Shown one piece after another: positions 7,995 to 16,755 of a stretch of 37,124 nucleotides of DNA. This DNA is from MGBC131033 sp910585655 (GTDB lineage: Bacteria > Bacillota > Clostridia > Lachnospirales > Lachnospiraceae). Location: NCBI GenBank assembly GCA_949502025.1, contig CATBCG010000018.1:1-37124 (forward strand), written 5' to 3'. A program made the position numbers and the translations under genes. Position 1 is the first letter of the stretch; each line of letters begins with the position of its first letter. Below the pieces are notes generated by a model. That model made no database searches and had not been told where the DNA came from. It saw nothing but the letters and a program-made list of their open reading frames with translations.

Positions 7995-9758
7995 TTAGCT
8001 TCGTCTGATCAGCTCCAGGAAGCGGAATCCGCCAGGAGCCATCGGAATACGATATACCCGTTCTACCGGTTCCTCCTGCGTAGTAGCGCTGTCTCCTCTG
8101 CGACCAGGACCCTTTCTTGTACTATGCGGTGTATAAAGCATACCGCTTTCTATATCCCGCACCGCTTCGTATTCGTCTCCCTTTACGATCAATTCCGCAC
8201 TTTCATAATATGGACGATAGCTGGAAATACACAGCTTTTCGTTGTCATAAAGGAAAAGGTTATATTTTGCCTCATTTGCCATCTGAACCGGCAGCCCATA
8301 TGTCAGCTCTTTTCCAATCATACGCCACACTTCTGCCGGAAAACGGTACATATGAGCCGGATTGCCCGGCAGATTGAGGATATAAAGGCATCCTTTTCCA
8401 TAGTAATCTTCGCTGAGTATCGGGAAATTGCACTCTCCGTCAAGCAAAAGAACGTCGCACCAGGTGGCGTTGGTTCGGTAATCCAGGGCAGGAATTCCAA
8501 TCGGCTCTGTTCCCTTACAAAAACGCATATCCAAATTGTTGTAATGATCGATCATATATTCCTGACCTGTCACATGACGTCCCGTCAGACGTACGCTGGT
8601 CATCTCCCGGATTCCCTGGTCGTACACAGCCTCGAAAAAGCCTGCCGTCACAATCGCATGCCCTCCTTTTCTCACATATTGTTCCAGCTTCGGGAAAATA
8701 TCCGGATCGCTGGCAGCGCTTTTCTGTAAGAAAACAGCAGGTGCAGATTCTTCAAAAACCGGCGTCATTTCAAACGGAATCCCTGCCATCCCAAGATAAT
8801 TGACTGCCTGATCTTCGCCTTCTCCGTCAAACGGCTCATACATGCTTACACCAACCGGTTTTCCAACCTGATCCATAAAACGGTCGAAGCGATACAGCTC
8901 CTGTCCAAGCGGCGGAAGCGCAGGCGAGTCAATCAGCACTTCAAAATTAAACAACATCAATTCCCTTGCACCGGAAAGCACGGTCAAATTAGCCTGTTCC
9001 AGCCAGACGCTTAAATTCCCGGCAGAACCTCCCTGGTCAATCCAGCCTCCTCCATTCCGTCCCGGCGCTGCGTTTTCCATCCAACGCATCAGAGAATAGC
9101 TCATATAACGCTGCAGGTGCTGCGTACTATAGAGCGGACTGCGTGTTTCCGTACCAGTATATACCATATCAAAAATATCCTTTTGCTTTCCTGGATTATA
9201 GCCACATTCCTGATAAGCTTCATACCAGTTCGGATATTTGATAATAAAGTTGCAGTTTGGATTGATTTGATGCGCCAAATCGACGATTTCTTTGGAAAAC
9301 TCCTCCATCAGATCCAGACGGTAATCCTTCCAGCTACGTTTTCCTTTCTTTTCAATACATAATTCGCAACGGCAGCTTGTAAAGAAAAAGTCGTCCAAAA
9401 TAATTTCATCAAATACTTCTGCCAAATCCTTTACTATGTTCAGATACTTTTCTCTGTGGGCAGGATCGCTATAGCAAAATGTGTCATAAATAGCTGGTTT
9501 CCGGATACCGTTTACCAAGACTGTAGACGTAATACCACTTGACACCTCAAGACCATATTCTGCAAACAGCTCCTTGTAATGCCTCATCTTTTCCTTACTG
9601 ATATCTGTGTTCGCCCTGTGATTTTCCAGATATACCTTTCTTAAATCAATATATTGGAGAAAATAATCCAATCCCCTGCGGATTTCCTCATCACTTAGAC
9701 GATCGAGCGTATACGCATATACATATGCGGCAACCTGGAAATTTTTTAGTTTTTCCAT
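7995..9758 (-). CDS. Putative glycoside-hydrolase-like protein with a C-terminal GATase-like domain
   Basis: A 587-residue cytoplasmic protein (no signal peptide) that I cannot place in a named family. Roughly the first 300 residues look like a TIM-barrel glycosidase: acidic strand ends in DEIILDDFFF, then a Cys-rich SCRCELC, then NFIIKYPNWYEA. Residues about 310-400 resemble the glutamine-amidotransferase-like trimerisation domain of GH42-type beta-galactosidases. The C-terminus is beta-rich. The start chosen is the internal ATG at 9758, which has GGGAGG 8 bp upstream; the in-frame ATG 21 bp earlier has none. It has its own promoter and terminator and sits between the broken AraC gene and the kinase operon. 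It may release the sugar that the pathway uses; this is inference. Confidence 0.7.
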   Translation of the reverse strand: MEKLKNFQVAAYVYAYTLDRLSDEEIRRGLDYFLQYIDLRKVYLENHRANTDISKEKMRHYKELFAEYGLEVSSGITSTVLVNGIRKPAIYDTFCYSDPAHREKYLNIVKDLAEVFDEIILDDFFFTSCRCELCIEKKGKRSWKDYRLDLMEEFSKEIVDLAHQINPNCNFIIKYPNWYEAYQECGYNPGKQKDIFDMVYTGTETRSPLYSTQHLQRYMSYSLMRWMENAAPGRNGGGWIDQGGSAGNLSVWLEQANLTVLSGARELMLFNFEVLIDSPALPPLGQELYRFDRFMDQVGKPVGVSMYEPFDGEGEDQAVNYLGMAGIPFEMTPVFEESAPAVFLQKSAASDPDIFPKLEQYVRKGGHAIVTAGFFEAVYDQGIREMTSVRLTGRHVTGQEYMIDHYNNLDMRFCKGTEPIGIPALDYRTNATWCDVLLLDGECNFPILSEDYYGKGCLYILNLPGNPAHMYRFPAEVWRMIGKELTYGLPVQMANEAKYNLFLYDNEKLCISSYRPYYESAELIVKGDEYEAVRDIESGMLYTPHSTRKGPGRRGDSATTQEEPVERVYRIPMAPGGFRFLELIRRS

Positions 9759-9800
9759 CTCCTTACCTCCCAATACCATTATTTTTTTGAAGCTATCCCT

Positions 9801-9829
9801 AGTATAAGGAGGAAGGAACGGAATTGCAA
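9801..9829 (-). promoter_or_regulatory. Putative promoter of the glycoside-hydrolase-like gene
   Basis: Minus-strand TTGCAA (9824-9829) and TATACT (9801-9806) with a 17-bp spacer, about 40 bp upstream of the chosen start. Confidence 0.6.
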
Positions 9830-9830
9830 G

Positions 9831-9865
9831 ACAGATCCTAAGAACGGGTAAGATATCACAAGAAC
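9831..9865 (-). promoter_or_regulatory. Direct repeats upstream of the -35: second candidate AraC-type operator
   Basis: On the minus strand GTTCTTGTGATATCT (9865-9851) and GTTCTTAGGATCTGT (9845-9831) agree at 11 of 15 positions and start 20 bp apart. The proximal copy ends one base from the -35 region. The spacing and placement mirror the repeats at 7911-7946, but the repeat sequence is not clearly the same. Confidence 0.45.
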
Positions 9866-9886
9866 AGTCATAAATCCGACAAATCT

Positions 9887-10360
9887 TTATCCCTGAATAC
9901 GAAAATAACTTGGCGCCACCCCATAATATTTTTTAAATAGCTTGCTGAATTGGTAAATATCCTCATATCCTACCAGACAGGCGATCTCTTTTACACTGTA
10001 GCCTTCTTCTTGAAGCAGTAAATTACGGGCTTTTTCCATCCGAATCCGGATCAAATAGTTAATCGGAGACTCTCCCATTTCCTGCTTGAAAATCTTACAA
10101 ATATAAGAAGGACTCATAAAAACGTTTTTTGCAATCTGCTCCAAAGAAATCCTGGAAGCATAATTTTGGTTCAGATAGGATAAAATATCCTCTATTAGTT
10201 TGGTTCGTTGGGTTTTTAAAGGACTGACAGACGGACTGGTATCCGTTATTATTGTTTGAAATGTTTCCCGCATCATCAGAATCATCATACGAATTAAATT
10301 AAGTCTGATCAAATCCGTGCTGCCTGGCATCTGTCTCTCATACTCTTCTAACATTTCCAT
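9887..10360 (-). CDS. C-terminal fragment of the AraC regulator (DNA-binding domain)
   Basis: A 157-residue open frame starting at an internal ATG. It includes both helix-turn-helix motifs but lacks the cupin domain. The frame stays open upstream to the G10 tract. No good ribosome site is seen before the ATG, so independent translation is doubtful. Confidence 0.6.
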   Translation of the reverse strand: MEMLEEYERQMPGSTDLIRLNLIRMMILMMRETFQTIITDTSPSVSPLKTQRTKLIEDILSYLNQNYASRISLEQIAKNVFMSPSYICKIFKQEMGESPINYLIRIRMEKARNLLLQEEGYSVKEIACLVGYEDIYQFSKLFKKYYGVAPSYFRIQG

Positions 10361-10388
10361 ATAGCAGACGTTTAATTTTTTTCGCGTA

Positions 10389-10736
10389 TCAAGCGCAGTA
10401 TGTACGATCCTTTCTACCCCCCCCCCGATTGGAAAAATCTGTCTCTTTCTTCCAGAAATAAAGGTTATGGAAGGCTACATAAAACAATTCCAGGTTATGC
10501 TCTTCGCTTCCGGCATAACCATGTACTTCATTGGAATTGCATAAAAGCAGATCTCCCATTTTCAGAGGATATATCTGATTCGCTACTTCAAAATAACCGC
10601 TGCCGGACAAGCAATAATGCAGCTCACAAAAATCATGAGTATGCAGCCCTTGCGACTCCTTGCTGACACCCGCTCCAAGAAAATCAACTACCGGTTCCGA
10701 ATCGTGATAGACTAATTCTTTGTTTGATTGTAACAT
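10389..10736 (-). CDS. N-terminal fragment of the AraC regulator (cupin sensor domain)
   Basis: A 115-residue open frame with a good ribosome site. It holds the AraC-type cupin domain up to about residue 102, then the G10 tract. After that it reads a short off-frame tail and stops at TGA. On its own it cannot bind DNA. Confidence 0.6.
   Translation of the reverse strand: MLQSNKELVYHDSEPVVDFLGAGVSKESQGLHTHDFCELHYCLSGSGYFEVANQIYPLKMGDLLLCNSNEVHGYAGSEEHNLELFYVAFHNLYFWKKETDFSNRGGGRKDRTYCA
10417..10426 (-). repeat. Homopolymer of ten G on the coding strand
   Basis: Ten consecutive C on the plus strand inside the AraC gene, at the exact point where the reading frame is lost. Runs of this length are prone to slipped-strand change. 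Nine G restores the frame. Confidence 0.95.
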
Positions 10737-10776
10737 GTCAATCCTCCTCCTTGTCGTAATATTAGTAACCCTGGAA

Positions 10777-11337
10777 TCAATTTTTTTGCCCTTTTTGAAA
10801 CTCCTCTACTGCTGTTTCATACAGATTATTCTTTTGGCAGTCAATCACGGTAATCACCGGCAGATGTTCTACCTCCAGACGACGGATGGCTTCCGTTCCC
10901 AAATCTTCATACGCCACCACTTCGGCTTTCTTGATACATTTTGACAAAAGAGCGCCTGCCCCGCCTACCGCGGCAAAATAAACAGCGCCTTCTTCCGCCA
11001 TCGTATCTATCACTTCCTGACTGCGTTTTCCTTTGCCAATCATTCCCCGCAGACCATTCTTTAACAAAAGCGGCGTATACTTGTCCATACGGCTGCTTGT
11101 GGTCGGTCCGGCAGAACCGATTACCTGTCCCTCTCTTGCCGGAGTCGGACCCAGATAATAAACCGTCTGATCTGTCAAATCAATCGGAAACCCTTCGCCC
11201 TTTTGATACGCCTCCGTCATTCTTTTATGAGCAGCGTCTCTTGCCGTGTAAATAACTCCGGTCAAATAAACGTAATCACCCGCCTGCAAATCACGAACTT
11301 TTTCCTCTGTTAATGGCAACGTAATATATTTCTCCAC
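10777..11337 (-). CDS. fumB: Class I fumarate hydratase, beta subunit (Fe-S hydro-lyase C-terminal type)
   Basis: A 186-residue protein matching the beta subunit or C-terminal domain of class I fumarases and L(+)-tartrate dehydratases. It has the GPTTSSRMDKYTP substrate-binding motif, followed by KGKRSQEVID and a glycine-rich YFAAVGGAGALL segment. With the alpha subunit it hydrates fumarate to malate using a 4Fe-4S cluster. The start is GTG with AAAGGAGG upstream. It follows the alpha gene at 33 bp. Tartrate dehydratase (ttdB) cannot be excluded. Confidence 0.9.
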   Translation of the reverse strand: MEKYITLPLTEEKVRDLQAGDYVYLTGVIYTARDAAHKRMTEAYQKGEGFPIDLTDQTVYYLGPTPAREGQVIGSAGPTTSSRMDKYTPLLLKNGLRGMIGKGKRSQEVIDTMAEEGAVYFAAVGGAGALLSKCIKKAEVVAYEDLGTEAIRRLEVEHLPVITVIDCQKNNLYETAVEEFQKGQKN

Positions 11338-11370
11338 GTTCTTCCTCCTTTCCTCGTTTTCTGCTAAACA

Positions 11371-12213
11371 CTATAAAACTCTTGTCACATGACGATTGAC
11401 GTGGCAGCAAATATTGACTGCTACCGGAAGCCCGGCGATATGCGTCGGATAGGTTTCGATATTGACGGCAAGAGCCGTTGTGTTACCACCTAATCCGCCG
11501 GGACCGATTCCTAAATGGTTGATCGTTTCTAATAGCTCTGTTTCTAATTCTGCAACATAAGGAATTTCTGACGGTTTGTCTGTATCACGGGTCAGAGCTT
11601 TTTTCGCCAGAAAAGCACACTTTTCAAAAGTGCCTCCAATCCCTACTCCTACTACCATCGGCGGGCAGGCATTTGGTCCAGCCAGAGAAACCGCTTCGAT
11701 TACTGCCTGTTTTACCCCCTCAATTCCGTCGGCAGGTTTGAGCATGGAAATCCTGCTCATGTTTTCACTGCCAAACCCCTTTGGCGCCAAAGTAAGCTTT
11801 AGCTTATCGCCCGGCACGATATCATAGTGAAGAATTCCCGGCGTATTGTCTCCTGTATTTTCCCGTAGGATGGGATCTCTTACCACAGATTTCCGTAAAA
11901 ACCCATCCTGGTAGCCCTGACGAATTCCCTCTTCAATCGCCTCGGCTAAACTGCCTCCCTCAATATGGACATCCTGTCCAAGCTCGATAAAAACGACTGC
12001 CATTCCGGTATCCTGACAGATAGCGATTCTCTCTGTTTCGGCGATTTTCATATTTTCGGAAAGCTGATCCAGGATCTGGAGACCAATACTGCCTGTTTCC
12101 TGCTCTCTCGCCTCTTTTAGACGCCGCTTCATATCCGGAGAAAGGGTATAGTTTGCTTCCATACACATTTCCCGGATATGCTTTGTGATTTCTGCTGTTT
12201 TAATCGTTCTCAT
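11371..12213 (-). CDS. fumA: Class I fumarate hydratase, alpha subunit (Fe-S hydro-lyase)
   Basis: A 280-residue alpha subunit of the two-subunit class I fumarase/tartrate dehydratase family. Three cysteines in conserved settings should hold the 4Fe-4S cluster: C66 in AICQDTG, C183 in GPNACPPMVVG, and C269 or C270 in NICCHVNRH. The cluster is oxygen-sensitive, in keeping with an anaerobe. The gene starts inside the end of gyrA (14-bp overlap), so it is almost certainly transcribed with gyrB-gyrA. The fumarase assignment over tartrate dehydratase (ttdA) is by frequency, not by a decisive residue. Confidence 0.9.
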   Translation of the reverse strand: MRTIKTAEITKHIREMCMEANYTLSPDMKRRLKEAREQETGSIGLQILDQLSENMKIAETERIAICQDTGMAVVFIELGQDVHIEGGSLAEAIEEGIRQGYQDGFLRKSVVRDPILRENTGDNTPGILHYDIVPGDKLKLTLAPKGFGSENMSRISMLKPADGIEGVKQAVIEAVSLAGPNACPPMVVGVGIGGTFEKCAFLAKKALTRDTDKPSEIPYVAELETELLETINHLGIGPGGLGGNTTALAVNIETYPTHIAGLPVAVNICCHVNRHVTRVL

Positions 12214-14785
12214 AGTTTTCCTCTGTTTCTTCTTCCTTTGCCGCTTCCAGCATTCTTTCTATACCGTTATCTACGTATTTTTCTTCTGGCAACTCTTCCG
12301 TCAGTTCCTCCGTTAATTCTTCTGCAGCTTCGGTCTCGTCCTGACGTACTCTGGCGATGCTGGCAATCCTTGTCTCACTTTCCGAATCAATGTTCATCAG
12401 CTTGACCCCGGAGGTAATCCGTCCCAGAACAGAAATATCACTCACTCTTAGCCGGATAACAATTCCTTCGGTAGTAATCAGCATGATTTCGTTTTCTTCG
12501 TCTAACGCCTTGGCACCGACCACGCTTCCGGTTTTGCCCATGATTTTATAGCATTTTACACCTTTGCCGCCCCGGTGCTGCGCGGTAAACTCTTCGATAT
12601 TTGTCCGTTTGCCCAATCCGTTTTCTGAAACGAGCAGCAAATATTTTCCCTGCGTATGAAGCTGCATCGCCACTACTTCGTCGCTCTCGGATAAGGTCAT
12701 TCCAATAACGCCCATCGAATTCCGTCCGGTCGGTCGGACATCTTCCTCCTGGAAGCGGATACACATTCCCTCCCGGCTGACCATTAAAATATCTTTCTGC
12801 TTATCTGTCACCTTTACTTCAATCAGCTCGTCATCTTCACGCAGCGTAATCGCCTGCAGCCCGGTTTTGCGGATATTCTCATATTCTTTGATATTTGTCT
12901 TTTTAACGATACCCTTTCTGGTAGCCATAAAAAGATAATGCTCTTCTCCGTATTCCTTTAAGGTAATGACAGCAGAAATCCGTTCTCCCGGCATCAGTTG
13001 GAGCAGATTGACAATCGCGGTTCCCCTTGCCGTTCTTCCGGCTTCCGGGATCTCATACGCTTTGAGACGGTAGACTCTGCCCTTATTGGTGAAAAAGAGG
13101 ATATAATGATGGGTCGTAGTCATCAGCAATTCTCTGATAAAATCCTCTTCAATCGTCTGCATTCCCTTGATTCCTTTACCGCCCCGGTTCTGGCTGCGGA
13201 AATTATCAACCGTCATTCTCTTGATATAACCCAGGTTGGTCATTGTAATGATAGTATTTTCATCTGGGATCAAATCTTCCATTGTGATTTCATCCTCGGC
13301 AAAACCGATGGCGGTACGCCTGTCGTCACCATATTTATCCCGAATCACAGTAATTTCTTCTTTTATCACGCCTAACAGCTTTTTCGGATTGGCTAAAATC
13401 TCCTTAAACTCTGCGATTTTTTCCTCTAGCTCGGCATATTCCTGTTCTAAGCGCTCGCGTTCCAAACCGGTCAAAGCACGCAGACGCATATCAATGATCG
13501 CCTGCGCCTGCGGATCGGTCAGTTCAAAGCGTTCCATTAAGCGGCTTTTTGCCTCACCACCGTTTTTAGAAGAACGAACGATATGGATTACCTCGTCGAT
13601 ATTGTCAAGCGCCTTTAATAATCCCTCTAAAATATGCGCCCGTTCCTCGGCTCGGTTCAGATCGTACTGAGTTCTGCGGGTAACGACTTCTTCCTGGTGC
13701 TTTAAGTAATATTCCAACATCTGGCTCAAATTTAAGACTTTCGGCTCATTGTTGACCAAAGCCAGCATAATCACGCCAAACGTATCCTGAAGCTGCGTAT
13801 GTTTGTAGAGCTGATTCAACACGATATTGGCATTGACGTCGCGACGCAGTTCAATACAGATCCGCATCCCGCCCCGGCTTGACTCATCCCGCAGTTCGGT
13901 AATGCCATCCACCTTTTTATCCCTTACCAGCTCCGCGATCTTTTCGATCAGACGGGCTTTATTGACCATATATGGAAGCTCCGTCACTAAAATACGACTT
14001 TTACCGTTCGGCATTGTCTCAATATTGGTCACGGCGCGTACCCGGATCTTGCCCCGACCAGTACGGTATGCCTGATTGATCCCTGAGGTTCCAAGGATCG
14101 TAGCGCCGGTTGGGAAATCCGGTCCTTTGATGACTTCCATCAGCTCTTCGATTGCCGTATCCCGATCTTCTTCCACCCGATTATCAATGATTTTTACTAC
14201 ACCGTTAATAACCTCACGCAAATTGTGAGGAGGAATGTTAGTTGCCATACCTACGGCAATACCGGATGTTCCGTTGATTAAAAGATTTGGGAACCTAGCT
14301 GGAAGTACATCTGGTTCCTTTTCGGTTTCATCGAAGTTCGGAGAAAAATCAACGGTATTTTTATTGATATCCGCTAACATTTCTACCGATATTTTACTTA
14401 ATCTCGCCTCCGTATAACGCATGGCTGCCGCGCCGTCACCGTCTACCGAGCCGAAGTTGCCATGCCCGTCTACCAACGGATAGCGGGTATTCCATTCCTG
14501 TGCCAAATTGACGAGCGCCCCGTAAATAGAACTGTCGCCATGCGGATGGTATTTACCCATCGTATCTCCGACGATACGAGCGCATTTCCGGTGTGGCTTA
14601 TCCGGTCCGTTGTTCAGCTCTACCATCGCGTATAAAATTCTTCTTTGTACCGGCTTTAGACCGTCCCTTACATCCGGAAGGGCTCTGGCTGCGATAACGG
14701 ACATCGCATAGTCGATATAGGAATTTTCCATGGTTTCCTTCAAATCGACCTCTTCTATTTTATCAAACATCGTATTCATATCCAT
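12200..14785 (-). CDS. gyrA: DNA gyrase subunit A
   Basis: The 861-residue breakage-reunion subunit of gyrase. The catalytic tyrosine is Y124 in AAMRYTEARLS. The quinolone-resistance region reads HPHGDSSIYGA, with S85 equivalent to E. coli S83 and G89 at the D87 position. The C-terminal beta-pinwheel carries the gyrase-specific box QNRGGKG, with a second copy QHRGGKG, which marks it as GyrA rather than ParC. The extreme C-terminus is an acidic repeat (EELTEELTEELPEE). The start has GGGAGGGG. It follows gyrB at 21 bp and overlaps fumA. Confidence 0.97.
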   Translation of the reverse strand: MDMNTMFDKIEEVDLKETMENSYIDYAMSVIAARALPDVRDGLKPVQRRILYAMVELNNGPDKPHRKCARIVGDTMGKYHPHGDSSIYGALVNLAQEWNTRYPLVDGHGNFGSVDGDGAAAMRYTEARLSKISVEMLADINKNTVDFSPNFDETEKEPDVLPARFPNLLINGTSGIAVGMATNIPPHNLREVINGVVKIIDNRVEEDRDTAIEELMEVIKGPDFPTGATILGTSGINQAYRTGRGKIRVRAVTNIETMPNGKSRILVTELPYMVNKARLIEKIAELVRDKKVDGITELRDESSRGGMRICIELRRDVNANIVLNQLYKHTQLQDTFGVIMLALVNNEPKVLNLSQMLEYYLKHQEEVVTRRTQYDLNRAEERAHILEGLLKALDNIDEVIHIVRSSKNGGEAKSRLMERFELTDPQAQAIIDMRLRALTGLERERLEQEYAELEEKIAEFKEILANPKKLLGVIKEEITVIRDKYGDDRRTAIGFAEDEITMEDLIPDENTIITMTNLGYIKRMTVDNFRSQNRGGKGIKGMQTIEEDFIRELLMTTTHHYILFFTNKGRVYRLKAYEIPEAGRTARGTAIVNLLQLMPGERISAVITLKEYGEEHYLFMATRKGIVKKTNIKEYENIRKTGLQAITLREDDELIEVKVTDKQKDILMVSREGMCIRFQEEDVRPTGRNSMGVIGMTLSESDEVVAMQLHTQGKYLLLVSENGLGKRTNIEEFTAQHRGGKGVKCYKIMGKTGSVVGAKALDEENEIMLITTEGIVIRLRVSDISVLGRITSGVKLMNIDSESETRIASIARVRQDETEAAEELTEELTEELPEEKYVDNGIERMLEAAKEEETEENYEND

Positions 14786-14806
14786 TGGTTACGCCCCTCC
14801 CTTTTT

Positions 14807-16738
14807 TTAAATATCCAGATTTTTCACAAATTTTGCATTCGCTTCGATAAATTCCCGGCGTGGTTCTACCTGATCTCCCATCAGCGTATTAAAGGTTAAG
14901 TCAATTTCCGATGCTTTTTCCTCATCAAATACCACTTTTAACAGCACCCGTTTCTCCGGATCCATCGTCGTTTCCCAGAGCTGATCGGCATCCATTTCAC
15001 CTAATCCCTTATAACGCTGGATTTTGTTGTTGTTATCCCGTCCAATCTCCAATAAAATCCGCTCAAGCTCCTCGTCGTTATAAGCATACCAGACGGATTT
15101 GTTTTTCTCGATTTTATAGAGCGGTGGCTGCGCTAAATAGACATATCCCTTTTTGATTAACTCCGGCATAAAGCGGTACAAAAAGGTCAGCATCAGCGTG
15201 GCAATATGCGCTCCGTCCACATCGGCGTCCGTCATAATAATTATCTTATGATAGCGAAGCCTGTTGATATCAAAATCCTCAGAAATCCCGGTGCCAAAGG
15301 CAGTAATCATCGCTTTGATTTCGTTATTGACTAAAATTTTATCCAACCGGGACTTTTCAACGTTTAAAATCTTGCCGCGCAAAGGCAAAATCGCCTGTGT
15401 TGCCCGATCTCTGGCAGTCTTAGCAGAACCTCCTGCCGAATCTCCCTCTACAATATAAATCTCACAATTCTCCGGGTTTTTATCAGAGCAATCTGCCAGT
15501 TTCCCCGGCAGGCTCATTCCCTCAAGTGCCGTCTTTCTTCTGGTCAAATCTCTGGCTTTTCTGGCAGCGTCCCTGGCTCTCTGCGCCAAAACAGCTTTTT
15601 CACAAATTATCTTTGCCACCGTCGGATTCTGCTCCAGAAAATAAGTTAGCTGTTCGCTGACGATATTGTCTACGGCTCCTCTGGCTTCACTGTTTCCCAG
15701 CTTTTGCTTGGTCTGACCTTCAAACTGCGGTTCCGGAATTTTGATGCTGATGATCGCCGTCAATCCCTCCCGGATATCCTCGCCGCTTAGCGCCGGTTCG
15801 TTTTCCTTTAAGAGCTTTTGGCTCCTTGCATAATCATTAAAGGTTTTCGTAAGAGCGTTTTTAAACCCTGTCAAATGCGTACCGCCCTCTGGCGTCGTAA
15901 TATTGTTGACAAAGCTGTAGCAGCTTTCCGTATAACCGTCGTTATGCTGCATCGCTACTTCTACATAAACTTCTTCTTTCATGCCCTCGCAATAGATGAT
16001 GCTGTCATAAAGAGCTTCCTTATTGTGGTTGAGATAGGAGATATATTCCTTGATCCCTCCCTCATAATGGAATTCCTTTGTCACAACTTCCTCTTCCCGT
16101 CTGTCGTTTAAGATAATTTTTAAACCCTTTGTCAAAAACGCCATTTCACGAAGACGCTGCTTTAACACATCATATTCATAAACTGTTTCCTCAAAAATCT
16201 CCCGATCCGGCAAGAACGTAACCGTGGTTCCATGCCGATCAGACTCTCCGATCTCTTTTAGCGGATACATCACATGACCCCGCTCATAGCGCTGTTTATA
16301 TCTTTTTCCGTCAATATCAATGACGACTTCCAGCCACTCCGAAAGCGCATTGACGACAGAAGCGCCTACGCCGTGCAGCCCGCCGGACACCTTGTATCCC
16401 CCGCCGCCAAATTTGCCTCCTGCATGCAGGATTGTAAAAACAACTTCTACTGCCGGAATTCCGGCTTTCTGATTGATCCCAACCGGAATTCCACGACCGT
16501 TGTCAATGACCGTAATAGAATTGTCCGGATTGATGCTGACATCAATGGTATCGCAGACGCCAGCCAACGCTTCGTCTACCGCATTATCGACAATTTCATA
16601 GACCAGATGATGCAGTCCTTTGGAAGAGGTACTGCCGATATACATTCCTGGTCTTTTCCGAACCGCTTCCAAGCCCTCTAAAATCTGGATTTGATCCGCT
16701 GTATATTCTTCTAGATCCATTGTTATCTCGTTTGCCAT
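14807..16738 (-). CDS. gyrB: DNA gyrase subunit B
   Basis: The 643-residue ATPase subunit of gyrase. It has the GHKL ATP site (DNAVDEALAG, DNGRGIPV, GGLHGVGASVVNA), the transducer domain, and the TOPRIM metal site (EGDSAGGS and DADVDGAH). It has no long insertion, as usual in Firmicutes. I choose the ATG at 16738 because AAGGAGG lies just upstream and the protein then begins MANEITM; the longer in-frame start 39 bp earlier has no ribosome site. It is preceded by an unusual leader (16756-16897). Confidence 0.97.
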   Translation of the reverse strand: MANEITMDLEEYTADQIQILEGLEAVRKRPGMYIGSTSSKGLHHLVYEIVDNAVDEALAGVCDTIDVSINPDNSITVIDNGRGIPVGINQKAGIPAVEVVFTILHAGGKFGGGGYKVSGGLHGVGASVVNALSEWLEVVIDIDGKRYKQRYERGHVMYPLKEIGESDRHGTTVTFLPDREIFEETVYEYDVLKQRLREMAFLTKGLKIILNDRREEEVVTKEFHYEGGIKEYISYLNHNKEALYDSIIYCEGMKEEVYVEVAMQHNDGYTESCYSFVNNITTPEGGTHLTGFKNALTKTFNDYARSQKLLKENEPALSGEDIREGLTAIISIKIPEPQFEGQTKQKLGNSEARGAVDNIVSEQLTYFLEQNPTVAKIICEKAVLAQRARDAARKARDLTRRKTALEGMSLPGKLADCSDKNPENCEIYIVEGDSAGGSAKTARDRATQAILPLRGKILNVEKSRLDKILVNNEIKAMITAFGTGISEDFDINRLRYHKIIIMTDADVDGAHIATLMLTFLYRFMPELIKKGYVYLAQPPLYKIEKNKSVWYAYNDEELERILLEIGRDNNNKIQRYKGLGEMDADQLWETTMDPEKRVLLKVVFDEEKASEIDLTFNTLMGDQVEPRREFIEANAKFVKNLDI

Positions 16739-16755
16739 AATTTCCTCCTTATTTA

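Larger units (their letters stand above)
9887..10736 (-). pseudogene. AraC-family transcriptional regulator, frameshifted at a G10 tract
   Basis: The region encodes one AraC-type regulator in two frames. The N-terminal part (start 10736, ribosome site AGGAGGAGG) is a cupin sensor domain (HTHDFCELHYCLSG, then MGDLLLCNSNEVHGY). The C-terminal part carries the two-helix-turn-helix DNA-binding domain, with MSPSYICKIFKQEMG and the family signature GYEDIYQFSKLFKKYYG near the end. The frames meet at a run of ten G on the coding strand (10417-10426). Removing one G gives a continuous 282-residue protein of normal family length, and both frames stay open across the junction. It is either a phase-variable on/off switch, a recent mutation, or a sequencing error. 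It lies just upstream of the sugar genes it probably controls. Confidence 0.8.

Noticed and set aside
8124..8729. A 201-residue open frame on the plus strand
   Set aside because: Antisense to the glycoside-hydrolase-like gene, no ribosome site, and a composition typical of a reverse-strand shadow.
9759..9779. Longer start of the glycoside-hydrolase-like gene
   Set aside because: The upstream ATG has no ribosome site, and its first codons contain the GGGAGG that serves the ATG at 9758.
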